A model generated the notes under the pieces. It did not search any database. It worked only from the letters and a program-made list of their open reading frames with translations, and had not been told where the DNA came from. DNA of 11,199 nt from Deinococcus betulae (lineage in GTDB: Bacteria > Deinococcota > Deinococci > Deinococcales > Deinococcaceae), in NCBI RefSeq assembly GCF_020166395.1, contig NZ_JAIQXU010000053.1:1-11199 (forward strand), written 5' to 3'. A program made the translations under genes and the position numbers. Positions 6,298-11,199 of this stretch are shown here, piece by piece (the first letter of the stretch is position 1; each line of letters starts with the position of its first letter).

Positions 6298-7473
6298 GTG
6301 TCTCTCGCTCGCCCTGTCCCTGGACCCCCAGGCCTGATCGTTCTGGCGCACTTGCGCTGGAGTTTCGTGTTTCAGCGCCCGCAGCACCTGATGACTCGCG
6401 CTGCGGTCACGCGGCCGGTGTATTACGTGGAAGAACCCGTGTTCAGCCCCGGCGCAGATCGCCTGACCCTCCGGCGCGAGGCAGCAGGCCTGACAATCTG
6501 CACGCCCCATCTCCGAGCGGGGCAAAGCGCCACCGAAGCCCAGGCCTGCACCGCAACTCTGCTCAGCGAGTTGGTGGAGGCCGAGGACCTTCCGGAATAC
6601 GACCTATGGGTTTACACACCCATGGAGTTGCCTGTGGCCGACCAGTTAAGTCCCCGCGCCGTGATCTATGACTGCATGGACGAACTCGCCAATTTTCATG
6701 GCGCGGCCCCCGAACTGCGCGTCCGAGAAGCTGAACTATTCCGCCGCGCCGACGTGGTCTTTACAGGTGGTCAGCAGCTCTTTGAGGCCAAGTCGGCCCG
6801 ACATGCCAATGTCCACGCCTTTCCCTCCAGCGTGGACACCGCCCACTTCAGGCAGGCCCGGTCGCCACTCGCTGAACCGGCTGATCAGCATGCTCTCGCT
6901 GGCCCTCGCTTCGGCTTTGCAGGTGTGATTGACGAGCGCCTGAACCTGGACCTTCTGCGCAGACTGGCCGCCAGGCGGCCTGAGTGGCATTTCGTGTTTC
7001 TGGGGCCGGTGGTCAAGATTGATCCAGCGACTCTCCCACAGGGCCCCAACATGCATTACCTGGGTATGAAAAGCTATGCAGAGCTGCCCGCCTATCTGGC
7101 ACACTGGGACGTGGCCCTGTTGCCATTTGCACACAACGAGGCCACCGCTTTCATCAGCCCGACCAAGACACCTGAATACCTTGCGGCGGGTCTACCCGTG
7201 GTGTCGACCAGCATCCACGATGTCGTGCAGCCCTACGGCGAGCAGGGCCTCGTGCAAATTGCAGACGGAACTGCAGCCTTTGAAGCCGCCTGTGCGGCTG
7301 CCCTGGCTGGATGGGGCACGCCGGCTGCACAGGCCACGCTTCAGCGCGTTGACCTCCTTCTGGCCCAGCAGTCCTGGGACAGAACCTGGGCAGCAATGGA
7401 CGCTCACCTGTGTGCCCTGGGGCGCCCAGGGAGGGCCGAGTGGCCCCTGATCCTGGCAGGAGCCCACAACTAA
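6298..7473 (+). CDS. Glycosyltransferase, GT4-like (TuaH-type)
   Basis: A 391-residue cytoplasmic glycosyltransferase with a GT-B fold, expected to move a sugar from an NDP-sugar to a lipid-linked or polysaccharide acceptor. The N-terminal half has the signature RWSFVFQRPQHLMTR (20-34) followed by VYYVEEPVF, found in TuaH-like enzymes of exopolysaccharide clusters. VIYDCMDELANF lies at about 122-133. The C-terminal nucleotide-sugar site is SPTKTPEYLAAGLPVVS (287-303), with K290 and E293 in the usual positions of this fold. GTG at 6298 was preferred to ATG at 6226 because GGGAGGAGG precedes it and conserved sequence starts right after. There is no signal peptide or membrane segment. It is divergent from the catalase operon and followed by the GH2 gene. 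Donor and acceptor are unknown. Confidence 0.85.
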   Translation: MSLARPVPGPPGLIVLAHLRWSFVFQRPQHLMTRAAVTRPVYYVEEPVFSPGADRLTLRREAAGLTICTPHLRAGQSATEAQACTATLLSELVEAEDLPEYDLWVYTPMELPVADQLSPRAVIYDCMDELANFHGAAPELRVREAELFRRADVVFTGGQQLFEAKSARHANVHAFPSSVDTAHFRQARSPLAEPADQHALAGPRFGFAGVIDERLNLDLLRRLAARRPEWHFVFLGPVVKIDPATLPQGPNMHYLGMKSYAELPAYLAHWDVALLPFAHNEATAFISPTKTPEYLAAGLPVVSTSIHDVVQPYGEQGLVQIADGTAAFEAACAAALAGWGTPAAQATLQRVDLLLAQQSWDRTWAAMDAHLCALGRPGRAEWPLILAGAHN

Positions 7474-7624
7474 ACTGGCAACAGGCAAACGGCTTGATGT
7501 GCTCACTGCAAACGCAGGATTTACCAGACCAGTGGTCTCTCAACGTTTCGGCAATGTCAGCTGTCTTTTTCTCTCGCCAGATTCCCTGTCCCAAGCTCTC
7601 AATGCTGGAGAGAGCAGGCATAAA

Positions 7625-7665
7625 CCTTGGTCGCCGCCAAGGCCCATTTGACTTAAACAATGGGC
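7625..7665. other. Two back-to-back hairpins
   Basis: CCTTGG (7625-7630) pairs with CCAAGG (7637-7642) across 6 nt. GCCCATT (7642-7648) then pairs with AATGGGC (7659-7665) across 10 nt. Together they could form tandem stems in a transcript reading toward the GH2 gene. They may be a weak terminator or a leader structure; both are guesses. Confidence 0.35.
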
Positions 7666-7725
7666 ATTCTGTGGACTCTGAAGACCGCAGTACACGACAA
7701 ATTGCCGGCCTCACGTCCTGAAGAG

Positions 7726-7757
7726 GTGGGGCGGGAACGGGAGAGGCGTGGCCCCAC
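7726..7757. other. GC-rich stem-loop upstream of GH2 gene
   Basis: GTGGGGC (7726-7732) is perfectly complementary to GCCCCAC (7751-7757), with an 18-nt purine-rich loop. It ends 81 bp before the GH2 start codon. No T-run follows, so it is not an obvious intrinsic terminator. Confidence 0.3.
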
Positions 7758-7838
7758 TTGTCTCACGAGAGAACGGTTGTGCAGCCGCCTGGGATTTCAA
7801 AGTGTTCCCACCACATCACGCTGACCGAAGGAGGCGCT

Positions 7839-9698
7839 ATGCGTCACACCACTCACCCGACTCCACTTCTGGAACGCGACCACTGGCGTGACCTGAGTGG
7901 CACCTGGCGCTTTTGTTTTGAAGACGTGGGGGTCTGGAAGCACCCTTCCGAAGTGGTTTTCGACCGTGACATTCAGGTTCCGTATGCGCCCGAAAGCCCG
8001 CTCAGTGGCATTGGCGATCAGGGCTTCCATCACGTGGTCTGGTATGGCCTGACCCTCACGCTGACGCCGGAAGAACGTCAAAGCCGCTTACTGCTGCATT
8101 TTGGGGCAGTGGATTACGCCGCGACCGTCTGGGTCAATGGGCGCCTGGTCGCCACGCATGAGGGAGGACACACCCCATTTACTGCTGACGTGACGCGGCA
8201 GGCACAGTTGGCCGAGACGATTGAGGTGACGGTGCGCGCGCAGGATGACCCGCACGACCTTGCCAAACCGCGCGGCAAACAGGACTGGCAGCGGGATCCG
8301 CACTCCATCTGGTATCCCCGAACAACCGGCATCTGGCAGACGGTCTGGCTTGAGCAGGTCTCCGACACCTACATCCAAAAAGTGGGCTGGTTTAGCAATA
8401 TGGATCAGTGGCAACTGGGCCTACAACTCCACCTCGTCGGAACCCTTGCCCCTGGACTCAGTGTGCGGGTGCGGTTGTGGCGAGACGACGTCCTGCTGGT
8501 GGACGACCGCTATGGTCTCCAGAGTCATGAGGTGGAACGCCGGATTGCGCTGGCCGATCCTGGCATTGATGATTTTCGCAACGAGCTGCTCTGGAGTCCC
8601 AGTCACCCCCAACTGCTGGGGTCCTGCCTGGAGCTGATGGACGGTGATCAGGTGATTGACCGGGTCTACAGCTACGCGGCCCTGCGCTCCGTCTGCATCG
8701 CTGGCAACCGGTTTTTGCTAAATGGCCGCCCCTATTACCTGAAAATGGTGCTTGACCAGGGGTACTGGCCCGGCGGCCTGATGACGGCAACAGACACGGA
8801 ACTGCGCCGAGACGTGGAACTGACGCGGCAACTTGGGTTTAATGGTGTACGCAAGCACCAGAAAATCGAAAATCCACGGTGGTTGTACTGGTGTGATGTC
8901 TTGGGCCTGCTGGTCTGGGAAGAGATGCCAAGTTCGTACCGGTTTACGCCGCAGGCTGTCGAGCGCCTGGTCCACGAGTGGCAAGAGGTCATCGCCCGCG
9001 ACAGGTCACATCCCTGCATCGTGGCCTGGGTCCCCTTAAATGAATCGTGGGGGGTGCCAGATCTGCCTACCAATCCGTCCCACCGTAACTATGTGCAGGC
9101 ACTGTATTACCTGACCAAGACCCTTGACCCTTCGCGGCCGGTGATTGGAAACGACGGCTGGGAACACATTTCTACCGATATTCTGACCATTCACGATTAC
9201 ACCGATGACACCGCAGCGCTCTACCAGCGCTACAGCACGCTGGACGCTACCCGCGCCACCTTGACACTGCAGCAGCCTGCTGACCGTTTCCTCACCCTGA
9301 GTGGCTTTCAGGCAGCCGACCAGCCAGTCATGTTGTCGGAATTTGGCGGCATTGCGTACATCCCTGATCAGGAGAGCGGCTGGGGCTACAGCCAGTCACA
9401 GAGCGAAGACGACTTCCAGCGCGACTATAAGACGCTGCTGGCCGCCATCTACGACTGCCACGGCTTGTCGGGATTCTGTTACACGCAGTTGACCGACACC
9501 TTTCAAGAAAAGAACGGGCTGCTGTACGATGACCGCTCGCCCAAAGCCGATCTGCTGGGCCTCGCCAGCAGCACACAGGGCACCCGTACGGCCCGCGAGA
9601 TGACCGTTGACCCTCTTCTCAATCCTTTCAGCACGTCGTCTCAGTGGCGGATTCGGGTGCTGTCATTGGTCGATGCAAAGGACCTATCTCAGGATTGA
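7839..9698 (+). CDS. GH2 family glycoside hydrolase (beta-galactosidase/glucuronidase-like)
   Basis: A 619-residue retaining exo-glycosidase of family GH2, probably removing beta-linked terminal sugars. Domains in order are an N-terminal sugar-binding jelly roll (about 15-175, with DLSGTWRF and [13 protein letters not shown]), an immunoglobulin-like sandwich (about 180-285), and a TIM barrel from about 290 with [21 protein letters not shown]. Acid/base E402 lies in VPLNESWG and nucleophile E501 in VMLSEFGG, so it looks active. It is shorter than LacZ (about 1,020 residues) and near GusA in size. No signal peptide is visible, hence probably cytoplasmic. ATG at 7839 follows GGAGG by 5 nt; the frame extends upstream to 7758 without a better site. 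Substrate (galactoside, glucuronide, mannoside or other) cannot be decided. It lies 365 bp after the glycosyltransferase and may have its own promoter. Confidence 0.9.
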   Translation: MRHTTHPTPLLERDHWRDLSGTWRFCFEDVGVWKHPSEVVFDRDIQVPYAPESPLSGIGDQGFHHVVWYGLTLTLTPEERQSRLLLHFGAVDYAATVWVNGRLVATHEGGHTPFTADVTRQAQLAETIEVTVRAQDDPHDLAKPRGKQDWQRDPHSIWYPRTTGIWQTVWLEQVSDTYIQKVGWFSNMDQWQLGLQLHLVGTLAPGLSVRVRLWRDDVLLVDDRYGLQSHEVERRIALADPGIDDFRNELLWSPSHPQLLGSCLELMDGDQVIDRVYSYAALRSVCIAGNRFLLNGRPYYLKMVLDQGYWPGGLMTATDTELRRDVELTRQLGFNGVRKHQKIENPRWLYWCDVLGLLVWEEMPSSYRFTPQAVERLVHEWQEVIARDRSHPCIVAWVPLNESWGVPDLPTNPSHRNYVQALYYLTKTLDPSRPVIGNDGWEHISTDILTIHDYTDDTAALYQRYSTLDATRATLTLQQPADRFLTLSGFQAADQPVMLSEFGGIAYIPDQESGWGYSQSQSEDDFQRDYKTLLAAIYDCHGLSGFCYTQLTDTFQEKNGLLYDDRSPKADLLGLASSTQGTRTAREMTVDPLLNPFSTSSQWRIRVLSLVDAKDLSQD

Positions 9699-9781
9699 CT
9701 TTCGTTGAGAAGCTTTGGCAAACCGCCGCAATGCTGAGATGAAGTTGCTCCAGTTGAGTGAAGAGTGAAGGGGAGGTCGTC

Positions 9782-10089
9782 ATGCCCCAACCGCGAGGGA
9801 GTTACTCCCCCGAATTCAGGCAGGAAGCTGTCAGCCCGTCACAACCACCGGAAAAAGCTGTGCTGAGGTTGCCCGTGACCGTGGTCTTCCGCCTCACGAC
9901 ATCGCTCGCTGGCGACCATTGCAAGAGAAGTAGGATCAGGTCGGCCAGCCAGCATTCCCTGGGCGCGGCAACGTCGCGCTGGGTGCCTCTCAAGCTTGGC
10001 GAGGAAGACCAGAAAGCGAGCATGCGCGGGAAGATACCGTGCTGCAGAGAAAAATCGAGTTCTTCTTCGAACGAAGCCGGAGCACCTAG
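9782..10089 (+). pseudogene. IS3-family transposase OrfA remnant, frameshifted and interrupted
   Basis: Begins well: GGGGAGG before ATG 9782, then MPQPRGSYSPEFRQEAV, the start of an IS3-family helix-turn-helix OrfA. Near 9836 the similarity jumps frame: VTTTGKSCAEVARDRGLPP and HDIARWRPLQEK continue in a second frame, which meets TAG at 9931. The same frame goes on with GQPAFPGRGNVALG and a helical tail LQRKIEFFFERSRST, ending at TAG 10087-10089. Thus at least one indel and one nonsense change have destroyed it. No OrfB (integrase core) follows. A single open frame crossing the region from 9758 to 10468 is a chance fusion of this remnant with the next gene, not one protein. Confidence 0.8.
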
Positions 10090-10117
10090 GTGGTCCACCT
10101 CTTTGGTAGGGTGGGGA

Positions 10118-10468
10118 ATGCATATCGGGGACGACCACAAAGCCGAACAGGCCAGTCTTGAGCAGCTGTTTCAGAAGTGGCAGCAGCTCCGGACCTTGCT
10201 GGATGGCGATGTGGTCTGGAGCATTGACGCTCCACACGACCTGTCGAAAGAGCAGCGTCAGCAGTTGGCAGAGACCAGAGAACTCGTCCGCTTGGCTGAT
10301 GCACGTCTCAGCGAGCTGAAGCGAGGCGACTGGCCGTCTGAAAGTGTCGAAACCATTCGGAGGACTGGGCGCGTGGTTGAGGGCCTCCGGTCTGATCTGA
10401 CGGCTGCCCTCAACACCTTGAGAGACATTCAGAACTTGCCGCACTTGGATGGAGAACTCCCAATGTGA
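10118..10468 (+). CDS. Hypothetical helical protein, 116 residues
   Basis: Not recognised. The frame from ATG 10118 encodes a hydrophilic, charged, mostly alpha-helical product. Residues about 9-30 (EQASLEQLFQKWQQLRTLL) and 42-70 (LSKEQRQQLAETRELVRLA and on) look amphipathic or coiled-coil forming, joined by WSIDAPHDLS. A third helix at about 77-105 includes ETIRRTGRVVEGL. There is no signal peptide or membrane segment. The start is preceded by a G-rich GGGTGGGG, a weak ribosome-binding site. It lies 28 bp behind the IS3 remnant and ends 18 bp from a convergent gene. It may be an original gene into whose leader the IS inserted. Real coding status is likely but not certain. Confidence 0.55.
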   Translation: MHIGDDHKAEQASLEQLFQKWQQLRTLLDGDVVWSIDAPHDLSKEQRQQLAETRELVRLADARLSELKRGDWPSESVETIRRTGRVVEGLRSDLTAALNTLRDIQNLPHLDGELPM

Positions 10469-10486
10469 GTCGGTGCTGGTGACCGC

Positions 10487-11083
10487 TTAGGGCCATTCTG
10501 AAGTTGCTACGCCGTGTCCCACCTTGCGCCCTCCACTCAGCTGCAGGGCACGCCGCAGGGCCGCCTCCCACGTCAGGCGCTGCAGGATGCCGATGCCCAA
10601 GAGGTAACCGAGCCGGTCCAGCCAACTGCTGGCCCTCACCTGGGACAGGATGCTCAGCCGGTAGCCCTCTGTGGACAGTGCCGAGCAGCGAAACTCTGTC
10701 CAGCCGGATTCCGAATGCTGTTTAAGAGTGCGCAGACGAAAGTGGTCCGGCGCAAGAAAAGCCACTTCTACCCGTGCGCGCCGGCTGCCTAGCATCAAAA
10801 TCTTGAATTGGTCGCCCACTCCGGTCGGTCCCTCTGTGGGGCGCACCCGGCGGAACCACGCCAGCGCCGGCGGTGTGAGGGATGGCAACTGTTGGAGCAT
10901 GAGCTGAATGACCTCTGGGCCAGAGCGCTGCGGCGCAGCCAGATCAATCCAGTACTCCCGGCGCGTCAGGGGGCCGACACCATCACGCTCATCGGTTGGG
11001 GTCCAGCCGGCTGTTGGAAACCGGAGGACCTTCGTTCTGAACGCACCCAAGAGGAGCGGTGCCAACCACCAACCACGGATCAT
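10487..11083 (-). CDS. SRPBCC/DUF1990-like hypothetical protein
   Basis: A 198-residue protein of unknown role. The C-terminal half has the alternating beta pattern and final long helix of an SRPBCC (START/Bet v1-like) fold: FKILMLGSRRARVEVAFLAPDHFRLRTL, TEFRCSALSTEGYRLSI, then RASSWLDRLGYLLGIGILQR and WEAALRRALQLSGG. The layout resembles DUF1990 proteins, a weak match made from memory. Such folds often bind hydrophobic ligands. The N-terminus MIRGWWLAPLLLGAF is briefly hydrophobic but too short for a confident signal or anchor. ATG at 11083 has GGGAG 8 nt upstream. The frame stays open to the window edge without another ATG, GTG or TTG, so a start beyond the edge is possible but not favoured. 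It is convergent with the helical protein and has no evident tie to the sugar cluster. Confidence 0.65.
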   Translation of the reverse strand: MIRGWWLAPLLLGAFRTKVLRFPTAGWTPTDERDGVGPLTRREYWIDLAAPQRSGPEVIQLMLQQLPSLTPPALAWFRRVRPTEGPTGVGDQFKILMLGSRRARVEVAFLAPDHFRLRTLKQHSESGWTEFRCSALSTEGYRLSILSQVRASSWLDRLGYLLGIGILQRLTWEAALRRALQLSGGRKVGHGVATSEWP

Positions 11084-11199
11084 GATTGAGTCTCCCGACT
11101 GGGCGCAGAGGGGACATGACGGCCGCGTAAAGTCTCCAGGACCCGATTTGAGGGTGACATCAGTGTTGCGTGAAGTGGTTACGGGGCTGGTGGTGCGCC

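Larger units (their letters stand above)
7474..7838. other. Non-coding gap with several short stem-loops
   Basis: No gene is supported in these 365 bp. By eye it holds AGACC-AGT-GGTCT near 7527-7539, CTCTC-AATGCTG-GAGAG near 7595-7615, two adjoining hairpins at 7625-7665 and a 7-bp stem at 7726-7757. None is followed directly by a run of T, so no classical terminator is evident. TTTTT at about 7563-7567 lacks a good preceding stem. The gap should contain the end of the glycosyltransferase transcript and the GH2 promoter, but I cannot place a promoter with confidence. Confidence 0.5.

Noticed and set aside
9839..10444. Leftward frame of 201 codons opposite the IS3 remnant and helical protein
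   Set aside because: No family resemblance; the opposite strand carries the IS3 OrfA homology.
9740..10508. Direct repeat TGAAGTTGCT near 9740 and near 10499, as possible element ends or target duplication
   Set aside because: Ten-base repeats are expected many times by chance in 11 kb, and the repeats do not sit at sensible IS3 ends.
1..11199. CRISPR array, tRNA or rRNA genes
   Set aside because: No regularly spaced repeats and no recognisable tRNA or rRNA segments were seen on either strand.

Overview
The window looks like an accessory region of a GC-rich, environmentally hardy bacterium, most likely a Deinococcus. That assignment is an inference from gene content: a manganese catalase, a DUF2171-like small protein, a GH1-RmlD fusion and IS5/IS3-type insertion sequences, all in GC-rich coding sequence. 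No rRNA or other phylogenetic marker is present, so the genus is not proven.

Layout. Positions 1-436 are the end of an IS5-type insertion sequence that runs off the left edge; its transposase is read leftward and its terminal inverted repeat ends near 436. Positions 505-5857 hold a compact leftward five-gene cluster. In transcription order it reads manganese catalase, DUF2171-like protein, glucose-1-phosphate nucleotidyltransferase (RmlA-long type), GH1 glycosidase fused to an RmlD/SDR-like domain, and a metallo-beta-lactamase-fold hydrolase with a C-terminal membrane segment. The three middle genes overlap or nearly touch (4-nt overlap, then 6-nt gap), and the flanking gaps are about 80-85 nt. 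A 440-bp divergent intergenic region (5858-6297), which contains a perfect 14-bp palindrome, separates this cluster from two rightward genes: a TuaH-like GT4-type glycosyltransferase (6298-7473) and a GH2 glycosidase (7839-9698). Between those two lies 365 bp of non-coding DNA with several short stem-loops.

Right of the GH2 gene the locus decays into a mobile-element scar. An IS3-family OrfA remnant has a frameshift and an internal stop (9782-10089). It is followed by a 116-residue helical protein of unknown function and, convergently, a 198-residue SRPBCC/DUF1990-like protein whose reading frame stays open to the right edge.

Working hypothesis. This is a sugar-nucleotide and glycoconjugate island flanked by IS elements. 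The nucleotidyltransferase would make an NDP-sugar and the glycosyltransferase would use one. Two glycosidases without signal peptides (GH1 and GH2) would trim or recycle glycosides inside the cell. The catalase at the head of the operon ties the pathway to oxidative or desiccation stress. The most unusual protein is the GH1-RmlD fusion: its glycosidase catalytic residues are intact, but its SDR half appears to lack the usual Tyr/Lys pair.
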